Origin: a virus | Reading direction: 5' to 3' (one strand) | Virus record (IMG/VR): IMGVR_UViG_3300024321_000021 | Location: 1 to 22,962 of that record | DNA length: 22,962 nt | Shown: piece after piece, positions 7,248-15,309 of the stretch | Position numbering within the stretch: the stretch's first letter is position 1 | How the letters are laid out: each line of letters opens with the position of its first letter | Program-made: the position numbers and the translations under genes | The notes under the pieces: model-generated | The model's input: the letters and a program-made list of their open reading frames with translations, nothing else | The model's database searches: none | Told to the model about the DNA's origin: nothing

Positions 7248-8537
7248 ATGCCAGAACCAGGTTATAATCCAAACGCTGTATCCAGTTACTACAATCCTAG
7301 TAGGTCTACACGTCCTAAGCTACGTCCTGCAGGTTTAGGTTCACGTTCTAGTGGTTCATCTAGGGCTGATAGAAAAGGTGAGTCTGCAGTTTTCTCTGCA
7401 CCTAAGCCAGTGTATACACCTCCATCAAGTTCTAGGGATAATAATAAATCTAAAGCTGAAGTACCAGCAAGCCCAGCGGATAATCTATATAGTATTACTG
7501 CTGAGTCTTTAATGAGTGCTGGTGGTGGTAGTAGTCTTTCATCACCTAGTTCAAAAAGAGTGTTACCTATGACTTTGTATGAACAAAAGAATATGCAGGA
7601 GATGAAGACTGAACTAGAAGATTATCTACGTGGTGTTGCTGTTGAAGATGCTATTACAGCTGACATGGCTGTACCAGAAGTTTATACAGGTGAAGTGAAT
7701 GATGTTGAGGTTAAGTCTGGAGACACACTGACAGCTATAGCTAAAGATCAGGGTGTATCTTTACAGGAGTTGATAGAAGCTAATCCGCAGATAGACGACC
7801 CTGATCTGATTTTTCCTGGGCAGAAAATAAACATACCAAGTACAGAAGAAACACCTGTTGTGGATATAGCTACAGCTATTGAACAAGATCAGATTAGACA
7901 ACAAGATACATCTACATTAAAAGGTAGCCAAGTAGGTCTTATGTCTAGACCTGCTACTGTTGAAGATACTAAGATGTCTGAGACTATATTACAAAAAACG
8001 CCTACAGATGATAGTTTAGAACAAGCTTTAGCTATAGCAGCTAATATAAAGAATGCAAAACCTGAGGATATATACAATAAAGTTATTATGCCTCTGGCTT
8101 ACCATGAATCTGATGGTACAATGGACCCTAAACTAGCTCAGTATGGTGGAGGTCCTGGTAGAGGTGTTATGCAGCATGAACCTGATCGTTTCAACTCATC
8201 AGTTGTAAGAGCTATTAGACAGTTTAACCAGTTAGGTAAAGATATACCTGAGTGGCTTGATAATATAGATTTATCTGGAGACATACAAAAGGAGATAACT
8301 TCTTTGACAGCAAATCAACAGATGTCTTTAGCTGTGTACGATCTTTTGCAAAAAAGGGGTGTTGACATAGGAGAAGTCTTATCAGGTAAAGAATCTATAG
8401 AGGAAGTATGGGCTGATCATTGGTGGCAAGGACCTGATAAGCAGAGGAAAAAAAGAATAGCGGCCTTCCGTAGAAGTCAGAGACAACTAAACAAGAATGC
8501 ACCATCTAATAATACAACAACGTTTGAGTTCCCATAA
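7248..8537 (+). CDS. Virion-associated peptidoglycan enzyme: LysM plus lytic-transglycosylase-like domain
   Basis: A 429-residue protein. I choose the ATG at 7248 because AGAAGGT lies 10 bases upstream; the longer open frame overlaps the previous gene and encodes an out-of-frame hydrophobic string. Residues 1-150 are Ser/Pro-rich and low complexity. Residues about 153-197 are a LysM domain (VKSGDTLTAIAKDQGVSLQE, ending FPGQKINIP), which binds peptidoglycan. Residues about 280-400 look like a lytic transglycosylase fold: the probable catalytic Glu287 lies in AYHESDG and is followed by GPGRGVMQHE, matching the E-S...G-x-x-M-Q pattern. It probably opens the cell wall during DNA injection, although a lysis role cannot be excluded. 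Its stop codon overlaps the next start by one base. Confidence 0.78.
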   Translation: MPEPGYNPNAVSSYYNPSRSTRPKLRPAGLGSRSSGSSRADRKGESAVFSAPKPVYTPPSSSRDNNKSKAEVPASPADNLYSITAESLMSAGGGSSLSSPSSKRVLPMTLYEQKNMQEMKTELEDYLRGVAVEDAITADMAVPEVYTGEVNDVEVKSGDTLTAIAKDQGVSLQELIEANPQIDDPDLIFPGQKINIPSTEETPVVDIATAIEQDQIRQQDTSTLKGSQVGLMSRPATVEDTKMSETILQKTPTDDSLEQALAIAANIKNAKPEDIYNKVIMPLAYHESDGTMDPKLAQYGGGPGRGVMQHEPDRFNSSVVRAIRQFNQLGKDIPEWLDNIDLSGDIQKEITSLTANQQMSLAVYDLLQKRGVDIGEVLSGKESIEEVWADHWWQGPDKQRKKRIAAFRRSQRQLNKNAPSNNTTTFEFP

Positions 8538-8959
8538 TGTTTGGACTTCCCTTAGAATTAATCACAATGCTTTTCTCCACTGTCTTAGGTGGAGTTATGT
8601 CCATATGGGGTCAAAGCAATAAAGCTAAAGCAGAACAACAGAAAGCCCTAGTAGGTGCAGTCAGCGATGCGAGAGAGCATGGCAAGACAGATAAACACTT
8701 TGCTTGGACACGTAGGATCATAGCTTTATCTGCAGTCTTCTCTATTATTGTGTTGCCAAAGCTAGTAGCAGTATGGTATCCTGACGTAAGTGTAATCGTT
8801 GGTTATACAGAAGTACAGGGTGGCTTCATCAACTGGATCTTAGGCGCACCAGATGCAATACATTGGAAAGCAGCACGTGGCTTTGTTATAACCCCACTAG
8901 ACACACACATAGTTTCAGCAATAGTCGGCCTCTACTTTGGCGCTGGCTTCACTAAATAG
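8537..8959 (+). CDS. Membrane protein with about three transmembrane segments (holin candidate)
   Basis: A 140-residue protein that starts inside the stop codon of the lytic enzyme gene (TAATG), so the two are translationally coupled. Hydrophobic segments are at residues about 4-24 (LELITMLFSTVLGGVMSIW), 59-82 (RIIALSAVFSIIVLPKLVAV) and 119-138 (DTHIVSAIVGLYFGAGF). Between the first two is a charged stretch (KAKAEQQKALVGAVSDAREH), and a Trp/Gly-rich loop lies between the last two. Size and position next to a peptidoglycan enzyme suit a holin, but proteins like this also occur among virion genes of related phages. The membrane location is well supported; the function is not. Confidence 0.72.
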   Translation: MFGLPLELITMLFSTVLGGVMSIWGQSNKAKAEQQKALVGAVSDAREHGKTDKHFAWTRRIIALSAVFSIIVLPKLVAVWYPDVSVIVGYTEVQGGFINWILGAPDAIHWKAARGFVITPLDTHIVSAIVGLYFGAGFTK

Positions 8960-8968
8960 GATATACAC

Positions 8969-9526
8969 ATGCCAATAGCAGGACCATTTGATAGACCCAT
9001 TCCTGGTGAGTCACTCACAGGTGAACCACGTAATAACCCTTGGGAACAACCAGCCCAGATGTCAAACATTAATGAGGTGGCTGCATACTACATTGAGAGA
9101 CTAGACAATGAAGAGATACTACAAGACTTTGGTTCTATGATGGAAGCTGGTGTATCTTTAGCTCCTATTGTTGAGACTGTATACCTTCAAGGTGTTATGA
9201 GAGGCTTACACTCACTAGATGCAGGAGTTGTTGTAGCGCCTGTTATACACGCATATTTAAAAGCTTCTCTTGAAGATCTAGGTGTTATGGTTAAAGATAC
9301 AAACGATAACCCACAGAAGAAAGCAGAAGCTGCAGAGATGCAACGCTTCCTCATGATTGCTAATAGTATGTTAGATAAAGAGGGTACAGATGAATCTGAT
9401 GAAGGTCAACAGATGATTGAGTCTATGGTTGAAACGCAGGAGGGAGAACCTGTGGAAGAAGAGATGCCACAAGAAGAAGAAGTAACACAAGAACAAAAGC
9501 CTATGGGCTTGATGGCAAAGGGTTAA
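8969..9526 (+). CDS. Conserved phage structural protein of unknown function
   Basis: A 185-residue protein starting MPIAGPFDRPIPGESLTGEP, an opening I associate with a structural-region protein found in several marine phage groups. The middle (residues about 35-105) is helical, with LDNEEILQDFGSMMEAGVSL and DAGVVVAPVIHAYLKASL. The last 50 residues are strongly acidic and low complexity (EPVEEEMPQEEEVTQEQ), probably disordered. No enzyme motif is visible. It lies between the membrane protein and two large internal-type virion proteins, so a virion or assembly role is likely. Confidence 0.7.
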   Translation: MPIAGPFDRPIPGESLTGEPRNNPWEQPAQMSNINEVAAYYIERLDNEEILQDFGSMMEAGVSLAPIVETVYLQGVMRGLHSLDAGVVVAPVIHAYLKASLEDLGVMVKDTNDNPQKKAEAAEMQRFLMIANSMLDKEGTDESDEGQQMIESMVETQEGEPVEEEMPQEEEVTQEQKPMGLMAKG

Positions 9527-9532
9527 TATACA

Positions 9533-10936
9533 ATGGCATTTAATAAAAACGAATTTATGGCTCAATTCCTTAACCAAGTTACAGATCGTATGGGTGAGAT
9601 GACTGATGAGGCTAAAGCCTTTAAGGAAAGACAGATACAGGCTAGTGATCGTAACAAGGCACTTATAAGTACACGTACTGCTAGAGCAAATGCAGCTGTA
9701 AGTTTAGGTAGAGAGGCTCTTCAGTATATACCAGAAGGAGCTAGGTCTAAAGCTATAATACGTACTGCTATGGCTTCTGGTATGACAGGTGTAAGTCAAC
9801 TTAGAGATAAACTTGCAAAGGCTCATGCTGATGCAGGTTTAGCTCCAGGTCAAACACTATCTATAAATGACGTTGAAGCTGTTGTTAATATGCCTAACAT
9901 ACCTGATATTGATACAAAGTATATTGATATGCCACTAGAGCAGTTTGCTAAAGAGACTTACGGAGCTACAGCAGAAGCTACTAAGTTTAAAGATGATACC
10001 AATATAGTTGGTAGATTGTTTGGCTTTGGTGCTATGGATAGAGCCAGAGAAGAACTAGGTAAAATAGATGCTATGGACGGTATGTCTGTTGCAGATATAA
10101 ACGCCGCTTCTCGTTTAGCTGAGTTTAATGCTCTTATACCCAACGCTGTAATGTCTTTCTCTGAGATGAAACGTTTTAGTAAGCTAGAAGGTTTTAACTT
10201 TGCTAAAGATATAGCAGAAACTTATGATGACGCACTAAAATCTAGAGAAGCAGAGGATGAGGCAGAAAAAGCTTACAAGCTTCTTGTACAAAAGGCTGTA
10301 GATGCTGGGCGTAAAGAGAGTGACGTAGGTCCTGCAGAGATTCTTGAGGCAAAAAGAATTGCTAAACAATTTTATGCTAGGGGAAAGGTAAAAGAAGAAA
10401 TCGACATGTATGCAGGTATGTATGGTGCAGCTGGTGGTTTCTTTGATCAGCAGGTTGCCACAGATCAGATTGCAAAACTTATGGGTAAGGATTATCTATC
10501 TCAGCTTATGAAGGAGTATGAGTATACCCCTAAGGCTGACACTGAAGAAAAAGATAAAACTGAAACAACAAAACCTGAGGTAGTATCAACTACTGAAGAA
10601 TCTAAGATGGCAGAATTGCCATACGCAGAACCTACTGTATCACAGTCTGTTGCAGAACCTCTACCACCAGAGAAGCATAGACCAGGTGGTGATAGAAAAG
10701 CTGGATTTGGAGATGCAGATATTAGACAATGGGATAGGCAGTATGGAGGTAGGTACACATTTGACGGTCAACCTATCCTAGTTGAACCTAGACCTACAGA
10801 CCCTAAGGCTAAAATATATATCTATAAAGGTGTTAAGAAAAGAAAGTCTCAAGTCAATGCTATGGATAATTGGGATGATCAGTACGGCGACACACATAAC
10901 CCAGACGGTACACCTAAACAGTTTAAGGGCGACTAA
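9533..10936 (+). CDS. Probable internal virion protein with C-terminal WDxQYG repeats
   Basis: A 467-residue protein with AAGGG about 12 bases upstream of the ATG. It is mainly helical and charged (MAFNKNEFMAQFLNQVTDRM, then TARANAAVSLGREAL and later KSREAEDEAEKAYKLLVQKA). Residues about 330-385 are Thr/Glu/Pro-rich linker. Near the C-terminus are two copies of a short motif, WDxQYGxxxxxDGxP, at residues 400 and 447, in an Arg/Lys/Gly-rich region. I do not recognise a family with a known function. Position between structural genes, 2 bases before the 1163-residue protein, suggests a virion component such as an ejection protein. Confidence 0.68.
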   Translation: MAFNKNEFMAQFLNQVTDRMGEMTDEAKAFKERQIQASDRNKALISTRTARANAAVSLGREALQYIPEGARSKAIIRTAMASGMTGVSQLRDKLAKAHADAGLAPGQTLSINDVEAVVNMPNIPDIDTKYIDMPLEQFAKETYGATAEATKFKDDTNIVGRLFGFGAMDRAREELGKIDAMDGMSVADINAASRLAEFNALIPNAVMSFSEMKRFSKLEGFNFAKDIAETYDDALKSREAEDEAEKAYKLLVQKAVDAGRKESDVGPAEILEAKRIAKQFYARGKVKEEIDMYAGMYGAAGGFFDQQVATDQIAKLMGKDYLSQLMKEYEYTPKADTEEKDKTETTKPEVVSTTEESKMAELPYAEPTVSQSVAEPLPPEKHRPGGDRKAGFGDADIRQWDRQYGGRYTFDGQPILVEPRPTDPKAKIYIYKGVKKRKSQVNAMDNWDDQYGDTHNPDGTPKQFKGD

Positions 10937-10938
10937 GT

Positions 10939-13900
10939 ATGAATTACTTTGAACAAAAAGAATATATGAAAAATCTTTATAGTGGTGCAGATTCTTCTTC
11001 TGAAAAAAAGTATGAAACTTTATCGTTTGATCCAGAAGAAACATTATCTGTAGACGACATACGAAAAGACTATAAGTATAATCAACCTATTCGTGACTAT
11101 ATGATTGAACGTATGGGTGTAGATTATCAAACTAAATCAGACGAAGATGTAGTAGATGATTTTGTAAAGCACATGCGTTACTTTAACTCTAACACTGTAA
11201 TGACTGCAGGTGAAGTTAGATTTGTTACTAAAGCAAACGACAGACAAAAAGAAACAGCACGTAAAGCTTATCAGATATATGATCAGCTAGGTAATGTCTT
11301 TGTTAATGATGGATTGATGGGTGCTGTAAAGGGTGTAGGAGACTACGTATTTGCTGCGGCATCTGATCCTACTAACTACTTAGGTATACTTACTGGTGGT
11401 ATAGGTAGAGCTGCAGCTGGTGGTGTTCAAGTAAGTGGTAAGCAAGTTATAAAAGCTGCAGTACGTAAGGCTGGTAGAGATGCTCTAAGATCTGGTGCTA
11501 CAAAAAAAGCAGCTAGAGAAGCAGGGCGTAAAGCTGGTAAAGAAGCGGCTGAACGTGCGGCAGCTAGGGGTATGACAGATAAAAGAACTAAGGGTATATA
11601 TGATAAAGTATCTAAGCTTGTTGAAACAGAAGCTAAGAAAACTATACCTAGAGATGCCATGAAAGAAGCACAGAAAAATTTATTTAGAACAGCGGCTACT
11701 AAATCCTTGTATGCTACTACAGCGCTGGACGCTACGGCTGCTGTGTATCAAGATATTGCAAATCAAGAGGCTCGCCTAGAAGTAGGAGCGCAGGATTCTT
11801 TTAGTAAAACACAGAGTGCTTTCTCTGCTCTCCTTGGTGGTGTTGCAGGTGGCGCTCAACTTATTACACGTAAGCTAGGTGCTGGTAAATCAGGCTTTGA
11901 AGACACACGCACAGAGACAGAAAAGTTAGCGCAGAATACCATAGATTTATATGCTCCTATTCTAAAGAAAACAGACACACCTGAGGCGGCTAAAGCTATA
12001 CGTAAAGCTACAGATAAGTGGAATGCTAAAGTAGCTAGAGGTAAGAAGGGTAGAGGTGAAGTAATAGACGACTCTCAACTCATAAGAGAAATAATGTTTG
12101 GAGATGTAGAGGGTGAAATAGGTGGCCTTGTTGGTGTATTCAGATCCAAGGGATACAAGGTTGGTAAAGAAGTTCACATATCTGATGTTATGACTAACGT
12201 AGCTAACTCACTTACACAGAAAGAACTTGAAGATATTAATATTGCTTTTGCTAAGCATACAGGTTTTAAATTTGGTGATCTCACAGGTGCACGTGTTAAG
12301 CTAGGAGATCTTATGGCTGACCGTTTTAGTGAGGCTGGTAAGACTTTGCAAGTAGCATCACAGGTTAGTAAGACTTTAAACTCTGGACTATTAGCAGCTG
12401 AGACTAAGATAAAACTACAGTCTAACACTATTAAAAAAGCTGAGGAATCTGAAAAGACATTAGCTGATGGTACAAAAGTTCCTAAGCCACCTGAGCCATT
12501 ACGTTATGGTCAGTCTGTATGGAAACGATTACTTGTTTCATCCCCGGCTACCACAGCATTAAACGTTGCTGGTTTTAGCCAGTATTATGTAGGTCAAACT
12601 ATTGCTGATCTGTTTAGTTCAACAGCTCTAATGACTAAGGGTGTAGCTCAAAGTACATATAATACTAAAGCTGCACAAGAATCTTTTAGACAGGCACGTG
12701 CACTTAGCTCACTACAGGTACAAAAGCTACGTAACTTAATGGACCCGTACACTACACGTGATGCATACATGAAATTTCTTGAAGATCCTGAGAACTTAGA
12801 TGCACAGAAGGTACTGTTTGAAACTATGGCAGGTGGTGTAGATGCATCAGCTAAACGTTATGGCATGGACCCTAACAACCCAACCTTTCGTAATGTAGAG
12901 GCTTTCACTAGAGCTATGAATCAGATAACAGGTGTGCGTATACAGGATACGTTTACTAAGTCTCAAATGTTTATGACTGATATGGATAAGTACCTAAGGT
13001 TAAAGAGAGGTGTTACTCTTAAAGAAGCCTTACTATCTGATGATATAATTATTGATGATGAGGTTATATCAGGTGCACTAGATACTACTCTTAAGTCTGT
13101 GTTTGCTAAAGACTATACTACAAAAGAACAACCAGAAATTATTAGAACAGCAGCTAAGTTTGTAGAGACTGTATCCAATACACCTTTCTTGGGTACTATA
13201 CTACCCTTTGGTCGTTTCTTTAACAACGTTGTTGCTACAGCTTATCAATGGGGTCCTTTCTCTGCACCTGAGACACTATTAAAACCTATGTATAAACGCA
13301 TAGTTAAAAAAGAAGGTATGGGTGTTTCAGAAATGGATGCAGCAGCTCGTACAACCGTGGGTATAGCTGGTTTAATATTAGCCTCTCAGTATGATAAAGA
13401 ACGTAGGGATGAAGGTTTAGGTGTATACGAAATTAATGTAGGTGGCGGTAAAATTATAGACGCTAAAAACACATATCCATTTTCTGCATTCCTTGCTGCT
13501 GGACGTATCTTCAATATGAAACTGAATGGTGAGACTGTACCACCAGAACTTATACAAGAGATGGGTACTCAAGTTGCTGTAGGACAGTTAGCAAAAGACG
13601 CTCAGTTTGGTAATGATCTAAACAACCTACTAGATGTATTGATAAACCAAGATGAAGGTGCACGTGGTGCACAGTTTAATGCCTTCCAAAAAACCTTTGG
13701 TAATCTCTTAGCAGGTACTACTAGACCTTTAGATGCTGTCAATAAGATTGTAGGTTTTGCTATGGGTACAGACGCAGCTAAAGACGTAAGACAAGCTGAC
13801 GGTTTAGGTTTGTTTACGCAGACTTCTACAAAATACTTTGATAATATCCTTGAAGCATTCATAGGCAAGACAGATACTATTACTGGTGAAGATTTGAAAG

Positions 13901-14430
13901 TAGCAACAAGAGAGGGTGAGATATATGATGCTAACCCTTTTGCTAGAATCTTTGGTCTGACTATAAAGCAGGGTCGTACAGCTACTGAGAAAGCATACTC
14001 TATGTCTGAGATGCAAGCTTGGACTGCTAATGAGAGATCTAAACTACCTGCATATGATAGAGCATTCAACGGTATGTTAGCCCCTATCTTAGAGAGACAG
14101 ACGCAGAGACTTTTAAGGACAGAGCAGTTTATGAAAGCTGACCTACCCGAAAGACGTGGTATGTTAAAGGCTGTACTACGTAGTGCTAAGAAGCAGATAC
14201 GTGAGAGGTTAGATGATGGTTATACTACAGGTGATAATGTTAAGCTAAGAGCTGCATATAAAGCAAAGTCAAAGTTCTCTAAAGAGATAACTACAGAAGC
14301 TAAGAAAGTACTGAAAGAAAAGTTTGGTGTGAGCGGTGATATAGAAGACTATTCTTTCGCTGAGCTAGATTTATTTATAAGTTATAGTGAACATCTCAAA
14401 GATGCCTATGACGAAGCTGGTCAGTTATAA
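10939..14430 (+). CDS. Large internal virion (ejection-type) protein
   Basis: At 1163 residues this is the longest gene here, starting 2 bases after the previous stop. The N-terminus (residues 1-140) is acidic and helical. Around residues 125-160 is VKGVGDYVFAAASDPTNYLG followed by a Gly-rich hydrophobic stretch, a pattern recurrent in very large podovirus internal proteins. Residues about 165-240 are very basic and Ala-rich (KKAAREAGRKAGKEAAERAA), suited to DNA or membrane contact. A second hydrophobic segment lies near residue 800 (AARTTVGIAGLILASQ). The rest is helical. T7-type phages eject large internal core proteins that form a channel across the envelope; by size, order and composition this is a likely functional analogue, though no sequence match to gp15 or gp16 can be claimed. 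An intrinsic terminator lies 11 bases after the stop. Confidence 0.75.
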   Translation: MNYFEQKEYMKNLYSGADSSSEKKYETLSFDPEETLSVDDIRKDYKYNQPIRDYMIERMGVDYQTKSDEDVVDDFVKHMRYFNSNTVMTAGEVRFVTKANDRQKETARKAYQIYDQLGNVFVNDGLMGAVKGVGDYVFAAASDPTNYLGILTGGIGRAAAGGVQVSGKQVIKAAVRKAGRDALRSGATKKAAREAGRKAGKEAAERAAARGMTDKRTKGIYDKVSKLVETEAKKTIPRDAMKEAQKNLFRTAATKSLYATTALDATAAVYQDIANQEARLEVGAQDSFSKTQSAFSALLGGVAGGAQLITRKLGAGKSGFEDTRTETEKLAQNTIDLYAPILKKTDTPEAAKAIRKATDKWNAKVARGKKGRGEVIDDSQLIREIMFGDVEGEIGGLVGVFRSKGYKVGKEVHISDVMTNVANSLTQKELEDINIAFAKHTGFKFGDLTGARVKLGDLMADRFSEAGKTLQVASQVSKTLNSGLLAAETKIKLQSNTIKKAEESEKTLADGTKVPKPPEPLRYGQSVWKRLLVSSPATTALNVAGFSQYYVGQTIADLFSSTALMTKGVAQSTYNTKAAQESFRQARALSSLQVQKLRNLMDPYTTRDAYMKFLEDPENLDAQKVLFETMAGGVDASAKRYGMDPNNPTFRNVEAFTRAMNQITGVRIQDTFTKSQMFMTDMDKYLRLKRGVTLKEALLSDDIIIDDEVISGALDTTLKSVFAKDYTTKEQPEIIRTAAKFVETVSNTPFLGTILPFGRFFNNVVATAYQWGPFSAPETLLKPMYKRIVKKEGMGVSEMDAAARTTVGIAGLILASQYDKERRDEGLGVYEINVGGGKIIDAKNTYPFSAFLAAGRIFNMKLNGETVPPELIQEMGTQVAVGQLAKDAQFGNDLNNLLDVLINQDEGARGAQFNAFQKTFGNLLAGTTRPLDAVNKIVGFAMGTDAAKDVRQADGLGLFTQTSTKYFDNILEAFIGKTDTITGEDLKVATREGEIYDANPFARIFGLTIKQGRTATEKAYSMSEMQAWTANERSKLPAYDRAFNGMLAPILERQTQRLLRTEQFMKADLPERRGMLKAVLRSAKKQIRERLDDGYTTGDNVKLRAAYKAKSKFSKEITTEAKKVLKEKFGVSGDIEDYSFAELDLFISYSEHLKDAYDEAGQL

Positions 14431-14440
14431 ACAAAGAGAG

Positions 14441-14468
14441 AGGGGGCAATTAAGCCCCCTTATTTTAT
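14441..14468 (+). terminator. Bidirectional intrinsic terminator between convergent operons
   Basis: A 7-base GC-rich stem (AGGGGGC at 14441-14447 with GCCCCCT at 14454-14460) encloses a 6-base loop AATTAA. On the + strand it is followed by TATTTTATT, and on the - strand by TCTCTCTTTGTTTA, so it can end transcription from both sides. It begins 11 bases after the stop of the + strand structural gene, and the stop codon of the - strand gene (14462-14460) touches the stem. It separates the late virion module from the replication module. Confidence 0.9.
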
Positions 14469-14666
14469 TCCATGTATGTCAGCTGATAATCTAGCCCACA
14501 TCTTTGCTTCCATAAGTTTCTCCCTGGCCCTCTCCTTTTCCCTACAATCATGTAAGTTGTTTAAGATGTAGCTGTCTAGATTACGCACTTCTTTGTTAAG
14601 CCCAGTATTAAACTTGTTACTCTTAGTCTTAACAAAGTTATTTGCCTCTAGCTCTATCTTCTTCAT
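14460..14666 (-). CDS. Small helical-hairpin protein resembling Acb2/Tad1 anti-defence proteins
   Basis: A 68-residue protein, last gene of the leftward operon. Its ATG overlaps the stop of the endonuclease VII-like gene (ATGA). It has two predicted helices joined at HD: one spanning NTGLNKEVRNLDSYILNNL, and a second of CREKERAREKLMEAKMWARL followed by SADIHGIK. The second helix fits the hallmark of the Acb2/Tad1 hairpin family, usually seen as D(S/C)REKSLALTKLEEAVMWA. Acb2 proteins are phage sponges that bind cyclic di- and trinucleotides made by CBASS, and Tad1 binds Thoeris gcADPR signals. The family call comes from remembered consensus and was not searched. Which ligand it binds, if any, is unknown. 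Its promoter-distal accessory position suits a counter-defence gene. Confidence 0.6.
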   Translation of the reverse strand: MKKIELEANNFVKTKSNKFNTGLNKEVRNLDSYILNNLHDCREKERAREKLMEAKMWARLSADIHGIK

Positions 14667-15109
14667 TCTTTATTTTCTACTTTCTTTAGGTAGTTTAATG
14701 CTTGTTGTACACCCTCACTATTGTCACCCAGCATACCCATACCACGGTTACAACTACCACACAAATGACCTCTGTATGTACCTGTCCTATGGCAGTGATC
14801 CAAGTGTAGCTTTTCTCCTTTGAGATCTTTAGAGTCTACACCGCAGCAATCACAGCTACCATAAGCTTTATGCCCATGAAATTTTTGAAGACTTTGCTGT
14901 ATTACCCTACCTTTATTTGCACAAGATTTACATTTGTTATGAAAGTGTGTATTAGAAGTACCATCCTTTGAGTGGTAAACACTAACTGGATAAAAGTACT
15001 CATCTGTTTCTGGTAAAACCTCTTCACAAACTGAACACTTTTTATCTCTAACATCAGTAGAGAGTGCTTCTCTTTCCATATCCTCAAACAAGTTAAACTT
15101 TAGTTGCAT
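14663..15109 (-). CDS. Endonuclease VII-like HNH/His-Me nuclease with zinc-binding cysteines
   Basis: About 148 residues. Two adjacent ATGs are possible (15112 and 15109). I prefer 15109 because GAGGA is 6 bases upstream of it, against 3 bases for 15112. Numbering from 15112, the C-terminal half matches phage recombination endonuclease VII: CDCCG at residues 87-91, LDHCHRTGTYRGHLCGSCN with the D105-H106-x-H108 catalytic motif, a second Cys pair (C118, C121) for structural zinc, and N122. An extra N-terminal zinc-ribbon-like part has C26/C29 and C61/C64. Family members resolve branched DNA or act as free-standing nicking/homing enzymes. Because the phage also encodes a T7-type endonuclease I, a homing or accessory role is as likely as resolvase. 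It overlaps the genes on both sides. Confidence 0.85.
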   Translation of the reverse strand: MQLKFNLFEDMEREALSTDVRDKKCSVCEEVLPETDEYFYPVSVYHSKDGTSNTHFHNKCKSCANKGRVIQQSLQKFHGHKAYGSCDCCGVDSKDLKGEKLHLDHCHRTGTYRGHLCGSCNRGMGMLGDNSEGVQQALNYLKKVENKE

Positions 15110-15309
15110 CATGTATCCTCTGGTATAGCGTTACACATAGGTAATATAAAAACTTTTTCAGTAAGTTCTTCTGGTAGGTATGTATATACACTTGTCATTG
15201 CACGTGCTGCACCATCAATACAGCTATCATATGTATCATACAGGATAGGTGAAGCTTTTATTGTTGGCTCTTCACCCACCATGAATGCTATAAGTACAAG
15301 AACATACAC
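15109..15309 (-). CDS. Small protein with hydrophobic N-terminus, GTG start
   Basis: A 66-residue frame starting with GTG at 15309, which shares its G with the stop codon of the upstream 50-residue gene (TAGTG). GAAGAG lies 8 bases upstream. The stop TGA overlaps the endonuclease VII-like start. The N-terminus (VLVLIAFMVG) is hydrophobic and could be a short signal or membrane anchor. The rest (YDTYDSCIDGAARAMTSVYT) has no motif I recognise. Tight coupling on both sides and good ribosome binding signals support a real gene. Function unknown. Confidence 0.6.
   Translation of the reverse strand: MYVLVLIAFMVGEEPTIKASPILYDTYDSCIDGAARAMTSVYTYLPEELTEKVFILPMCNAIPEDT

Noticed and set aside
13602-14069. 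155-residue - strand frame opposite the large internal virion protein
   Set aside because: It is antisense to a continuous 1163-residue gene with no SD or protein-like motif, and is Ser/Leu/Ala-rich as expected for a shadow frame.
14593-14823. Hydrophobic + strand frame opposite the Acb2-like and endonuclease VII-like genes
   Set aside because: It is antisense to two better supported genes and spans the Met overlap region. It has no SD or recognisable motif.
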